Shown here: one piece after another, positions 49,308 to 57,750 of the stretch
How the letters are laid out: each line of letters opens with the position of its first letter
Numbering within the stretch: the stretch's first letter is position 1
Assembly (NCBI RefSeq): GCF_002223055.1
Contig: NZ_NKFL01000009.1
Span: 1-64,000 of the forward strand
Reading direction: 5' to 3'
DNA from: Burkholderia sp. HI2500
Lineage (GTDB): Bacteria; Pseudomonadota; Gammaproteobacteria; Burkholderiales; Burkholderiaceae
Length of the DNA: 64,000 bases
Made by a program: the position numbers and the translations under genes
Notes under the pieces: generated by a model
What the model was told of the DNA's origin: nothing
The model's database searches: none
What the model saw: the letters and a program-made list of their open reading frames with translations, nothing else

Positions 49308-50219
49308 TTACGCCGCCAGCTGGTGCTCGTAGTACGGGCGCTCGTGGTCGGCGAGGATTTCGCGCAGCTGCGCACGCCGGGATGGGTCAGGCGCGAGCCA
49401 CGCATCGACGTTGGATGACTTGATCGGCACGATGCAACGGTTGTGGCCGGCGGCCGCTACTTCGGGCGGCGGATCGTCGGTGATCGCCGCAAACGACCAG
49501 AGGTCGTCTGCGCCGGGGATCTCGGTGCGCGTCCACAAGCAGGCGAGCTGCATCGGCTGTGGCGGTGTCGGATCGAAACGCAGTACGACGTCCTTCCCGT
49601 CGCGGTCGACATGCTCGAAAAACGTGTCGGCGAGCACGATGCCGTGTGTGAAGCCAAATACCTTGCGCCAGGCCGTGGCGAGGCTCGAGATTTTGGCGTT
49701 GTAGGTTCCCGGCTTCTGTTTCTCGTCCGCCTCGGTCCAGCCCGGTATACGGCAGCGGTACCGCATCGGTACGACCAGCCGCTTGCCGTCGAGCTCGATC
49801 AGCACGGGCGCATACCAGCCGGGGAAGATCCTCGAATCACGCTCCTGCAGGTCCTGCCGGCGAAGATCGTCGAGCCCACGCGTTGCCGCATCGATCTTGT
49901 CCGTGGCGATCCGGACGTCCTCGCTGGCCTTCTTCGTGACCTTCACGGCGAGTTTCTTCTCCGCGGCTGCAAGCCGCGTGCGCTGCTCGAACAGATCGGC
50001 CTCAAGCTTCCGGGTTCGCTGGTTTCGATACGTGGCGATCGCTGTCGAGATTTCTTCGTCGACACCGGCGAACGCGGCGTCGACCGCTTTCGGGATCTTG
50101 ATGTCGGCCCCGGATGCGCGCGCGAAGAAAATGCGCCTGAACGTTTCGATGTCCATGTCGGCGCCATAGCGCCGGACGTACTCCCGGTAGTTGGCTTGGA
50201 TCTTGGCGGAATAACACAT
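49308..50219 (-). CDS. SOS response-associated (SRAP/YedK) protein
   Basis: The product has 303 residues starting MCYSAKIQANYREYVRRYG. The invariant Cys2 forms the thiazolidine crosslink to abasic sites in single-stranded DNA. CRIPGWTEADE, the Glu-containing FTHGIVLADTFFEHVD and the C-terminal GHNRCIVPIKSSNVDAWLA are the other conserved parts. It shields abasic sites and works well with error-prone synthesis. A basic, helical insert of about 80 residues (about 70-135, AEKKLAVKVTKKASEDVRI) is longer than usual. It lies just upstream of the imu operon on the same strand. Confidence 0.88.
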   Translation of the reverse strand: MCYSAKIQANYREYVRRYGADMDIETFRRIFFARASGADIKIPKAVDAAFAGVDEEISTAIATYRNQRTRKLEADLFEQRTRLAAAEKKLAVKVTKKASEDVRIATDKIDAATRGLDDLRRQDLQERDSRIFPGWYAPVLIELDGKRLVVPMRYRCRIPGWTEADEKQKPGTYNAKISSLATAWRKVFGFTHGIVLADTFFEHVDRDGKDVVLRFDPTPPQPMQLACLWTRTEIPGADDLWSFAAITDDPPPEVAAAGHNRCIVPIKSSNVDAWLAPDPSRRAQLREILADHERPYYEHQLAA

Positions 50220-50621
50220 CGTCGTCCCCGGTGCGCATCGGCTCGCAGACAGGGTACCGCAAGTTTTAGCTAACGGAAGTGCGCGGGACGTAGTGCGGCC
50301 TGCATCTGGCCATCCCGACCTGCACGATCTCTAGCGGGAGAGTTGCTGCGGCGATGACGTCTATCGAATCAACGCACGTGAAACTGCATGTATGCTGTTG
50401 GCGAGCCGCGACGGATTCACGGTTTGTTTGTCGGCGGTGGTTGAGGGCTGTTTCGCGATACGAAGCGGTAAAGAATCGCAAATCGATGTCGATATCATCG
50501 TGTAGGCCCTGGAGGGGTGCTATTTTGGCCGTGCACCTGGGCGTTCACGATGTCGGATAAGTTTCAACAACAATCACATCGTATGTTGACAATAAAAAAT
50601 AGAATCTTTTGTAGAGGGTCG
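50220..50621. other. Divergent promoter region, GC drop
   Basis: The 400-bp gap between the SRAP gene (minus) and the cupin gene (plus) has no convincing ORF. GC content falls sharply from about 50560 onward, marking the start of the lower-GC patch. Confidence 0.45.
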
Positions 50622-51218
50622 ATGACAGTGATTGCTCAAGCCACTGTCGTTGCAACTTTTATCTCACTAAGTTTGATTTATGCTGGGGACGTCATGGCGG
50701 AAGATAGCAAGCACAGAATCGAAGAATCGAAGGAATTTTGGATAAAGAAGCTTGGTCTGGAGGCTCATCCCGAGGGCGGATATTATAGATACGTGTTCGG
50801 TTCTAATGTGGTTCGGAAAACGGCAAGCGGTGCTGAAAGGAAAGACTACAGCGGAATTTTCTTTATGGTGACACATGACAGTCCGTCCCATTTTCATCAG
50901 ATGGTATCCGATGAAATATGGTATTACCACGCCGGTGCCACGTTGACCATGCATGTTATTGACGAAGCCGGGAAATATCACACGACACGCATTGGTCCCA
51001 ATCCGGATCGCGGCGAGGTACTATCCGCAGTGATGCATGGTGGGTGGATTTTTGGTGCATCGGTTGATTCGGGTGACTATACTCTGGTGAGTTGTGCGGT
51101 CGTGCCTGGCTTTGATGATTCTGATTATAGAATACTAACTCAGTCTGAGTTATTGGGAAGATATCCGGAGTATCGAGATATAATCATGAAAATGGCGTAT
51201 CAAAGTCTTCCAAAGTAA
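50622..51218 (+). CDS. Secreted cupin (DUF985/Cupin_5-like) protein
   Basis: The product has 198 residues from ATG 50622, chosen for AGAGGG upstream (an in-frame ATG lies at 50583). Residues about 1-28 form a signal peptide (VIAQATVVATFISLSLIYAGDVMA). The body is Cupin_5-like: LGLEAHPEGGYYRYVF, IFFMVTHDSPSHFHQMVSDEIWYYHAG and VMHGGWIFGASV. The metal-binding His residues are present. Most relatives are cytosolic, so an exported copy is unusual. Low GC suggests recent transfer. The function is unknown. Confidence 0.75.
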   Translation: MTVIAQATVVATFISLSLIYAGDVMAEDSKHRIEESKEFWIKKLGLEAHPEGGYYRYVFGSNVVRKTASGAERKDYSGIFFMVTHDSPSHFHQMVSDEIWYYHAGATLTMHVIDEAGKYHTTRIGPNPDRGEVLSAVMHGGWIFGASVDSGDYTLVSCAVVPGFDDSDYRILTQSELLGRYPEYRDIIMKMAYQSLPK

Positions 51219-51300
51219 CGCGCCAGATTTTATGTTGAAGCATCGCTGATTTGTTGTTTGATTGTCGTTTGCGTGGATGAATTTTGGACCGGGGTCAATC

Positions 51301-52203
51301 ATGTCAATGGCGAACAGTATTCCAACCTGCCAGGTAGAGGCGATCTTCCCGAAAGATGGTGAGAAGCGCCTGTCGGTGGCAAGAGTCCGTGTGAATGACA
51401 CGGGCGTATCGCTGAAGCTTCCGGTCGGCGAGCTGCTTGAAGCGGAATGGATTGAAAAATTTTCTGTAAACGATGTTGCACTACTTGCGACGGTGAATGC
51501 CAACGACGTGCGAATACAGAATATTACTGAGAGAAAGTCGCATTTTCCCTACGCAATTATATATCTCACTGCACTATTTAGCGTCATGTTGATAACCACC
51601 AATCTGATTGGTGACAGCATATCGACTATAAGTTTGCCGTTCCTCCCGGGATACAGTGTGTTGTTTCCGACGGCCCTGGTAGTCTTTCCGCTAACATATT
51701 GCTTTGGGGCCTGCATAACGGAGACGTATGGTTTTGTTGTAAGTCGACATGTTATATGGGGCTCTTTTTTGGTGAATGTTCTGGTTGTTGCGATTATTCT
51801 GTCTCTCGAAAAAGCAGGGTTGCTTGAGGGGAGCATTCTTGGAGTGTCGCAGCAGATGATGAGGGCGTTGGGTGCTTCGGCGGTTGGTTATTTTGCTGGC
51901 GAGCTCTCTAACTCTCTGATGGTGTCCAGGTTGAAGGTGGTGTTGAAGGGGCGGGCGCTGATTTTTCGCTTTATTGCGGCCAATGCTGTCGGTGCGGTTC
52001 TGGATAGCGTGCTTTTCGGGACTTTGCTGTTTTATGGAACGGTGTCGACGGATTTGCTAGTAAAAATTATTATCGCGCAAATTACGGTAAAAGTACTGTA
52101 CGAAGTGATTTTCTCGGTGCTGTTTTCGCGAATCGTTGTTTGGATAAAGGCACGCGATGGTGTTGATTATTTCGATTATAAAGTCAGCTTCATTGGCAAT
52201 TAG
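51301..52203 (+). CDS. VUT/YhhQ-family queuosine-precursor transporter with extra N-terminal domain
   Basis: The product has 300 residues from ATG 51301 (an upstream ATG at 51277 is possible). Residues about 1-80 (CQVEAIFPKDGEKRLSVARV, VGELLEAEWIEKFSVNDVALL) form a soluble domain. Then several membrane helices follow (AIIYLTALFSVMLITTNLIGD, VLFPTALVVFPLTYCFGACITETYGF, FLVNVLVVAIIL and others) with the FGACITETYGF motif of the VUT/QPTR family. YhhQ imports precursors of the tRNA base queuosine. Its stop overlaps that of the convergent repressor gene by 4 bp. Confidence 0.75.
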   Translation: MSMANSIPTCQVEAIFPKDGEKRLSVARVRVNDTGVSLKLPVGELLEAEWIEKFSVNDVALLATVNANDVRIQNITERKSHFPYAIIYLTALFSVMLITTNLIGDSISTISLPFLPGYSVLFPTALVVFPLTYCFGACITETYGFVVSRHVIWGSFLVNVLVVAIILSLEKAGLLEGSILGVSQQMMRALGASAVGYFAGELSNSLMVSRLKVVLKGRALIFRFIAANAVGAVLDSVLFGTLLFYGTVSTDLLVKIIIAQITVKVLYEVIFSVLFSRIVVWIKARDGVDYFDYKVSFIGN

Positions 52204-52808
52204 CGGGAGATAATTATTTCAAGAACTTTGCCGACGACGTCCTGGTTCTTGATCTTTTGAGGGTGGCGCTTTGACGTTGATTCGATGTCGTAGCCGGTGA
52301 GCGTCTCCCCATCAGTTACCTTTACGATGCGGTACGTATGCGGATCGATCTCGACTAAAGCCAAATCTCCGGAATCGAGCGACTCGTACTCTCCTACGAC
52401 CAGGATAGAGTTGGGTGGCAGGGGTTCGGTGCGGCTCTTCGCCTCGAGGGCAACAGCGAAGCTGCTCGAATTTATGTTTGCCACTTTAATCCAGCGCTGA
52501 TCATGTCGTGCGGCGGTTGCGGCCTGGCGAGCGTCACGAAGCTTGCTTTGCTCGTATACAGGCACGAATCCCTTGTTCTCCTCCTCGAAGAGCGTAGAGA
52601 TCGGGACAGAAAAGAATCTAGCAATTGCCGAAATCGTGCTCAGCCTCGGATCGGTCGTCTCTCCTGACAGGAGGCGGCTTAGCGTCCCTTGATTCAGATT
52701 GATCGCGCGCGACAACTCCGCGTCGCTGACGCCAGCCTCCTGCTGGAGGTGTTTGACCGAGGCCACAAAGGTGGCAGCTAAGCTCGCAAGATCTTCTTTT
52801 TTCTTCAC
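52200..52808 (-). CDS. XRE/S24 phage-type repressor
   Basis: The product has 202 residues. The N-terminal HTH (about 15-75: LQQEAGVSDAELSRAINLNQGTLSRLLSGETTDPRLSTI) is XRE-type. The C-terminal half (about 105-202) resembles an S24 peptidase/LexA-like domain (SSSFAVALEAKSRTEPLPPNSILVVGEYESLDSGDLALV, then RIVKVTDGE with a Lys in the expected place). It may be inactivated during SOS, but the catalytic Ser is not obvious. A perfect palindrome lies 38 bp upstream of its start, probably its operator. Confidence 0.8.
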   Translation of the reverse strand: MKKKEDLASLAATFVASVKHLQQEAGVSDAELSRAINLNQGTLSRLLSGETTDPRLSTISAIARFFSVPISTLFEEENKGFVPVYEQSKLRDARQAATAARHDQRWIKVANINSSSFAVALEAKSRTEPLPPNSILVVGEYESLDSGDLALVEIDPHTYRIVKVTDGETLTGYDIESTSKRHPQKIKNQDVVGKVLEIIISR

Positions 52809-52845
52809 GCGAAGGATCCGACCCTAATTACTGTTCGACGAAGCA

Positions 52846-52861
52846 CTTGAAAATTTTCAAG
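52846..52861. promoter_or_regulatory. Perfect 16-bp palindrome, likely repressor operator
   Basis: CTTGAAAATTTTCAAG lies 38 bp upstream of the XRE/S24 gene in an otherwise gene-free 212-bp gap. The position and symmetry fit an operator for that repressor. Confidence 0.6.
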
Positions 52862-53020
52862 AGCCTGTTAGAGTTGGTGACGCCGTTCGGTCGTGGGGTG
52901 GTGGGGCATCGCTGTCACACTGGACGGACATAGGTCTTCGGGGGAAGACTTGCAAAATGTGTTGTTTTGCAATGCTGTTTGTGTTCTAATGCAATGCAAT
53001 AGACCACGCATTGCTCGAAA

Positions 53021-53353
53021 TTGAATCGAACCATCCGAATCGGGAGCTATCGTTTTACTATCCTCCAGTTGAGCACATTGGAGGGTGGGTTGAGCAAGAT
53101 TACTGAGGCGGAATTTAGGGACGCTGCGAAGAACAATGCTATCAAACATGCGGCGGTGCTGCGCACGGATGAGGGCTATCTCTTCGTCGTCGAACTGTCT
53201 TGGAAAGAGGGCACGCACACACTGTATACGTTTCGGAATGAGCCGAGAACGTGGGCAAGCCTGGATAGGATGATGAAGTATTTCGAGAAACATGAGCTGA
53301 ACGTGAACGCGATCAGCTTGCAGTGGAATCCCAAAGAAGTCAGGGGAAAGTAA
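53021..53353 (+). CDS. ParC-like partition-associated protein (small plasmid protein)
   Basis: The product has 110 residues if TTG 53021 is the start. A better ribosome-binding site (GGAGGG at 53080-53085) favours TTG 53090, giving 87 residues. ITEAEFRDAAKNNAIKHAAVLRTDEGYLFVVELS, then HTLYTFRNEPRTWASLDRMMKYF, follow the plan of short ParC/partition-associated proteins (VLRT..GY.V.V, L.T.RG.PR.F.SLD). No parA or parB is adjacent. The family call is from memory of the pattern, hence moderate. Confidence 0.5.
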   Translation: MNRTIRIGSYRFTILQLSTLEGGLSKITEAEFRDAAKNNAIKHAAVLRTDEGYLFVVELSWKEGTHTLYTFRNEPRTWASLDRMMKYFEKHELNVNAISLQWNPKEVRGK

Positions 53354-53448
53354 AAGGCTGATAGAGATAGAGGCGGTTGGCATCAGTGCTACCAACACTG
53401 ACGCCAACCTAGCCACAGGGGCGCTCGTGCGAGAACGTAGTGAGTTCT

Positions 53449-53482
53449 GAGCGAGGCCCAATAGGTTATCGAGCGAGGCCCA
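53449..53482. repeat. Two direct 12-bp repeats before the pilus operon
   Basis: GAGCGAGGCCCA occurs at 53449-53460 and 53471-53482, a 22-bp period (two helical turns), directly upstream of the first pilus-operon gene. The second copy contains its ribosome-binding site. It could be an operator for control of the pilus genes. Confidence 0.4.
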
Positions 53483-53485
53483 CCA

Positions 53486-54040
53486 ATGGCTGGCTGTATT
53501 GTATGCGATCTTGATCGCTCTCGGATATTTCTTATATCCGTAGTTATCCTGAATTCGCTACTAATCGGAACGAATGCGCGTGCCGACTGTATCGACGATG
53601 CGGCCGCCTACCATCATGTCAATCCGGCGCTCGCGCACGCGATCGCGTCGGTCGAGTCGCGCTTTTCGCCTGTCGCGTACAACCGCAACGCGAACGGCAG
53701 CGAAGACATCGGTCTGATGCAAATCAATTCCAGCTGGCTCCCGACGCTCTCGCGCTTCGGGATCTCGCGCGCTGCGCTGTTTGACGGCTGCGTAAACGCC
53801 TACGTCGGCACCTGGATCCTCTCGCAAAACATTTCCCGCCTCGGTTTGACGTGGAACGCCGTTGGCGCGTACAACGCGGCGTCGCCACGCAAGCGCGTCC
53901 AGTATGCACGGCGCGTCTACTCGGAACTTTTCCGGTTCACTCCTGGCGTGGCGTCGCCGCAATCGGATCTCCCGGTAAGCGTTGCTCCGATAACTCTGAA
54001 CAGCACTGCAGGTGGCCAGGCAGTGGCCGCGACGGAATAG
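53486..54040 (+). CDS. VirB1/PilT-type lytic transglycosylase
   Basis: The product has 184 residues from ATG 53486. The N-terminus has a hydrophobic segment (IFLISVVILNSLLIGTNARA, about 14-33) for export. The catalytic domain has DDAAAYHHVNPALAHAIASVESRFSP with the Glu of IASVES, then NANGSEDIGLMQINSSWL and NAVGAYNAAS. It cuts peptidoglycan so the pilus machinery can pass the wall, like R64 PilT or VirB1. It is the first gene of the pilus operon. Confidence 0.88.
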   Translation: MAGCIVCDLDRSRIFLISVVILNSLLIGTNARADCIDDAAAYHHVNPALAHAIASVESRFSPVAYNRNANGSEDIGLMQINSSWLPTLSRFGISRAALFDGCVNAYVGTWILSQNISRLGLTWNAVGAYNAASPRKRVQYARRVYSELFRFTPGVASPQSDLPVSVAPITLNSTAGGQAVAATE

Positions 54041-54219
54041 GGGCGCCCGATGAATTCGAACAATCAAGCGCACTTTTGCAAAACAGTAAGCACTACGAAC
54101 GGCTTATGCCATCTGCATACTGCGGCAACGATCAGCCTCCGACCTCTTACCAGCCGACGCGAGCCACCTCACTCGCGTCCCGTCAGCCCCACCCCCCTCG
54201 ATGCCGGGCATGACGGCTT

Positions 54220-54257
54220 CGCCGGCCGCGTAGGCCCCGCTTCCGGCGCTTTTTTAT
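54220..54257 (+). terminator. Hairpin followed by T-run between transglycosylase and lipoprotein genes
   Basis: CGCCGG (54220-54225) and CCGGCG (54243-54248) form the stem, followed by a run of Ts. The 280-bp gap holds no gene. It may partially terminate or attenuate the transcript before the lipoprotein gene. Confidence 0.45.
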
Positions 54258-54322
54258 TCCTTGTGATTCCCGGGTTTTGGGCGATCGCCACTCGAGAACG
54301 TTATCCAGACCACGGAGGCCCG

Positions 54323-54907
54323 ATGAGACGGCCACGAATTTTTAGCATGGCTCGTGCGGGTGGTCTTGCCGCACTCGTGATGATCGCTTTGTCCGGTTGC
54401 GCGACCAGTGGCGACGGCTCGACGGCGGATTGGGCACCGGTTGCGCGTCAGACCACTGGGCGCTATCAGCGCGTGTGCACTCTTCCGCCGAGTGCAACGG
54501 CATCCGCCCAGGTAGCTGCGCAGCCGCGCGCATCGTCCGCTAGTTCGCTTGCTGCGGCCTTGGCGCCGAACGCGCCCGGCTTCGATCTGCGTGCGGACGA
54601 CAAGACGTTGTCTATCTCGCTCGCGCGTTGGGCCAGCATGACCAGTGTGACGCTGCGCTGGATGACGGCGCTGCAGGTACCTGTGACCGCCGATAGCCAC
54701 GTCGCAGGCGATCTGCCTGCCGCTATGAAGTCGATCTTGGCGGCGATCACCGAGGCAGGCTATCCCCTCACGATCCTGCAGGTTGCCGACGGCAAGACGT
54801 GGATCGTCACGGACGCGAACGATCTGAACAGTAAGCCGCTGTTCGGAACTGCGGCGACGAACCTGGCACAGGTACCGAAGGGGGCGAGCGATGCGCAAGC
54901 ACATTGA
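54323..54907 (+). CDS. PilL-like lipoprotein with TcpQ-type domain
   Basis: The product has 194 residues from ATG 54323 with GGAGG upstream. The lipobox is LSGC with Cys at about residue 28 (ALVMIALSGCATSGDG). The C-terminal half (FDLRADDKTLSISLARWASMTSVTLRW, TADSHVAGDLPAAMKSILAAITEAG, LTILQVADGKTWIV) is a TcpQ-like domain. In R64, PilL is the lipoprotein of the thin pilus. The next gene overlaps by 17 bp and carries a second TcpQ-like domain. Confidence 0.75.
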   Translation: MRRPRIFSMARAGGLAALVMIALSGCATSGDGSTADWAPVARQTTGRYQRVCTLPPSATASAQVAAQPRASSASSLAAALAPNAPGFDLRADDKTLSISLARWASMTSVTLRWMTALQVPVTADSHVAGDLPAAMKSILAAITEAGYPLTILQVADGKTWIVTDANDLNSKPLFGTAATNLAQVPKGASDAQAH

Positions 54908-55493
54908 GTGGCCGCTGCGCGGCGCGCTCGCGATCAACATTGCGCTGGCGGCTGTTGCGCCTGCGCACGCGGCCGACCAGGTGGCAACGTCCAGCGCGCC
55001 GGCAATACACCTCGCGCCTTACCTTCCTCGCTACACCCCCCCGGCAGCGCCGACGCCGGTCGTTGTCGCGCCGGCAGCCTCCACTGGAACCTCATCGTCG
55101 TCGGGAGGGGTTCCACCGCTGTCGTCCGATTCGCTCGTTGCGCTTGCCGGACAGAACTCGGCGAGCAATGTCGCGCCCGCCGCTTCATTGTCGCCGTCCG
55201 AAACTGTGGTGGCAGCGCCTGTTACCGATGCGCCGTCGAAACCGATGCACCACCTGACCGGAGGAGTGTCGCTCGAGTCTCAGCTGCGTGAGTGGGCGAA
55301 GTCGGACGGATGGACGCTGTCCTGGAACGTGGGCCCCGACTGGATCGTGCCGAACGACACGGATTACGTCGGTGATTTTCCGGAGGCCGCGACGAAGGTC
55401 ATCCAGGATTTGGCTGCCAACGGCGCAGATGTTCGCGGTGATGGCTATCCCGATAACCGGACATTCGTTGTCCATGAGGCGGGGAACGACTAA
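54891..55493 (+). CDS. Exported TcpQ-domain pilus protein
   Basis: The product has 200 residues with a signal peptide (RGALAINIALAAVAPAHA, about 10-27). A Pro/Ala/Ser-rich linker follows, then a C-terminal TcpQ-like domain (GVSLESQLREWAKSDGWTLSW, DTDYVGDFPEAATKVIQDLAANG). It stops one base before the secretin start. Such periplasmic proteins help the secretin assemble. R64 has one protein where two are seen here. Confidence 0.7.
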   Translation: MRKHIEWPLRGALAINIALAAVAPAHAADQVATSSAPAIHLAPYLPRYTPPAAPTPVVVAPAASTGTSSSSGGVPPLSSDSLVALAGQNSASNVAPAASLSPSETVVAAPVTDAPSKPMHHLTGGVSLESQLREWAKSDGWTLSWNVGPDWIVPNDTDYVGDFPEAATKVIQDLAANGADVRGDGYPDNRTFVVHEAGND

Positions 55494-57143
55494 ATGCGTG
55501 CTTCCTTTCTGTCACCCGCGCTTGCGCTCGTACCGGCCGTCGCTTTGACGCTCACCGCGTGCGCGATTCGCGACATTCGCAACGAGCAGCAAGTTGCGAC
55601 CGACCAGACTCGCGCGCAGATTGCGCAAGCTCCGACGAGTCGCCCCGTCGTCAAGATGCATAAAGGGGCGTGGCTGATGGGCGAACAGATCGTCGCCGGA
55701 AAGCCGCAGCCGGCGATCTACGACAAGCCGGTGTCCTATACGTATCCGGCTGGGTCGCTGACGGAGGTTGCTCAGTGGATCACGCGCATGACGGGCGTGC
55801 GCACTGAAATCGATTCGTCCGTCACGAGCTCGACGCCGATGCAGGCGTCGTTCTCGGCACCTGCAGGCGGGGCGATGTCGTCGCCTCTGCCGCCCGGCGT
55901 GCCGGGCATCCCGCTCGGCCAGCCGACTATTCCGGCCGCGGCCGGATCGACGAACCTCGATTCGGCGCGCGTACTCACCTACAAGGGCACGTTCAAGGGA
56001 TTTCTCGATCAGCAACAAGCACGCTTTGGCGTTTGGCATCGCTATCGCGACGGCGTGATCACGTTCTTCAAGCGCGAAACACGTGTGTTCCCGTTGCCGG
56101 CGCTCTCTGAAACGTCCGGCATGGAAAGTTCGATCACGACCAGCTCGAACTCGGCGAACGGCGCAAGCGGATCAAGCGGTGGCGGCAGTTCGAGCGGCAC
56201 ATCGGGCGGAAATTCCCAACTCTCGACGCTGAAGGTCACGATCGCGCCGTGGAAGCAATTGCAGACGACCGCCTCGGCGATCGCTGGCAACGGTGCTACG
56301 GTCACGGCCGATCCTGACCTCGGGGTGTTGGTTGTGACGGGTACGCCCGCACAATGCGACGCCGTCGATGGCTGGATGAAATCGCTGACCGCGATGTACA
56401 GCAAGACGATCGCGGTGGACATCCACCTGTATTCGGTACAGACGGACCACGACGAGAATTATGGCCTGGATCTCGCGCTCGGCTACAAGAGCGCGACCGG
56501 CCATACGTCGGTCGGAATCACGGGCGCGCCGGTACCGTCGATCAGCGGAGGTGGTTCCGGCATGAGTTTCGGTGCGAGCATCCTGACCGGGCCGTTTTCG
56601 GGTACCAAGGGCGCGGTCAAGGCGCTGTCGAGCCTCGGCAACGTCACCACGCTGCTGTCGAACGCGGGCGTCACGCAAAACGGGAAGAAGGTCACCCTGC
56701 AGGATGGCGAACAGATCCCGTATCTGCCGCAGACACAGAGCACGTTGGCAGCTAACGTCGGGTCATCGTCGTCGGCAACTGGACAATTTCAGCCGGTCGG
56801 CTTCACCGGCCAGTTCTTGCCCAAGCTCGTCAACGGCACGATCGTGATGGATTTTTCGCTCACGTTAAGTCGCCTGATCGAGATGGTGTCGCTGCCTGCG
56901 GGTTGCAACTCGAACAGCACGCAGTCGTGCCTGCAGATGCCGCATCTTAAGAATTACGACCTGCAGCAGATCGTGCCGCTGAAACCCGGCGAATCGCTTG
57001 TGCTGGTCGGCATGCAACGGTCGGACAACAGCACGCAGGACAACGGCGTGGGTTCCCCTTTCAATCCCATCCTGGGCGGCGGTGTCGACGCGCGCCAGCA
57101 GCGCACGCTGCTCGCGATCGTGATCACTGCACGACTGCTGTGA
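55494..57143 (+). CDS. pilN: PilN-type outer-membrane secretin
   Basis: The product has 549 residues. The lipobox is LTAC with Cys near 23 (VAVALTLTACAIRDI). The N-terminal N-domain has TYPAGSLTEVAQWITRMTGVRTE. A Gly/Ser-rich linker (about 215-245) leads to the secretin domain (LGVLVVTGTPAQCDAVDGWMK, IPYLPQTQSTLAANVGSSSS, MDFSLTLSRLIEMVSLPAGC, VPLKPGESLVLVGMQR). The protein forms the outer-membrane channel for the pilus. Its stop overlaps the upstream part of the next gene. Confidence 0.9.
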   Translation: MRASFLSPALALVPAVALTLTACAIRDIRNEQQVATDQTRAQIAQAPTSRPVVKMHKGAWLMGEQIVAGKPQPAIYDKPVSYTYPAGSLTEVAQWITRMTGVRTEIDSSVTSSTPMQASFSAPAGGAMSSPLPPGVPGIPLGQPTIPAAAGSTNLDSARVLTYKGTFKGFLDQQQARFGVWHRYRDGVITFFKRETRVFPLPALSETSGMESSITTSSNSANGASGSSGGGSSSGTSGGNSQLSTLKVTIAPWKQLQTTASAIAGNGATVTADPDLGVLVVTGTPAQCDAVDGWMKSLTAMYSKTIAVDIHLYSVQTDHDENYGLDLALGYKSATGHTSVGITGAPVPSISGGGSGMSFGASILTGPFSGTKGAVKALSSLGNVTTLLSNAGVTQNGKKVTLQDGEQIPYLPQTQSTLAANVGSSSSATGQFQPVGFTGQFLPKLVNGTIVMDFSLTLSRLIEMVSLPAGCNSNSTQSCLQMPHLKNYDLQQIVPLKPGESLVLVGMQRSDNSTQDNGVGSPFNPILGGGVDARQQRTLLAIVITARLL

Positions 57144-57151
57144 GGCCGCGC

Positions 57152-57748
57152 ATGAACATCCGACCGCGTTTCTATCCGTCATCCGTTCGCGTTTCTGCGA
57201 TGACTGGCGCGCTGCTCGCATTCGCACTGCTGTTCGCCGTGCATCCCCGCGCGAACGGCGCACCGACATTGCCGGTGCCTGCTGGTGCCACACCGGCACC
57301 GCAAGCCAGTGCGACGATCGCCGCCCCTGCCTCAGCGCCGGCCTTCGCCCTTACCACGTCCGAAAGCGATGAACTCGCCGCGCTCCAGGCACGCATTCCC
57401 GTGCTGCGCGCGAAGAAGGAAATCGCCGAGCTCGAGGCCGCGATCGATAAGGCGAAACATCCGGTGTCGGCCGGCATGCCGCCGGCCTTGAGTGGCCCGC
57501 TGCCGGGTTTGGGTTCGCCTGTTCCTGGTGCGCTGTCGACCGGCATTCGTATGCCATCGGTCAGCGACATTAGCTTGTCCGGTACGGGTTCGTACGATGG
57601 TCGAACGATGGCGACGCTGGTGGTCAGTGGCGTTGAGCGCGACGTGACGATTGGCGACACGCTCGACGACGGCTGGAAGGTCGCTCGTATTGAAGGCAAC
57701 CGCGTCCAGTTGGCGCGTGGTGGCCGGGTGCGGTGGGTGAGGTTCTGA
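57152..57748 (+). CDS. pilP: PilP-type pilus biogenesis protein
   Basis: The product has 198 residues from ATG 57152 (TGAGG upstream overlapping the pilN stop). It has a signal peptide (MTGALLAFALLFAVHPRANGAP, about 14-35) and a coiled helix ELAALQARIPVLRAKKEIAELEAAIDKAK. The C-terminal beta domain is LVVSGVERDVTIGDTLDDGWKVARI. This layout matches IncI PilP. Here pilP comes before pilO, whereas R64 has pilO first. Confidence 0.8.
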   Translation: MNIRPRFYPSSVRVSAMTGALLAFALLFAVHPRANGAPTLPVPAGATPAPQASATIAAPASAPAFALTTSESDELAALQARIPVLRAKKEIAELEAAIDKAKHPVSAGMPPALSGPLPGLGSPVPGALSTGIRMPSVSDISLSGTGSYDGRTMATLVVSGVERDVTIGDTLDDGWKVARIEGNRVQLARGGRVRWVRF

Positions 57749-57750
57749 CC

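Noticed and set aside
52868..53461. 197-aa minus-strand ORF
   Set aside because: It covers the ParC-like gene in antisense and lacks a ribosome-binding site or domain.
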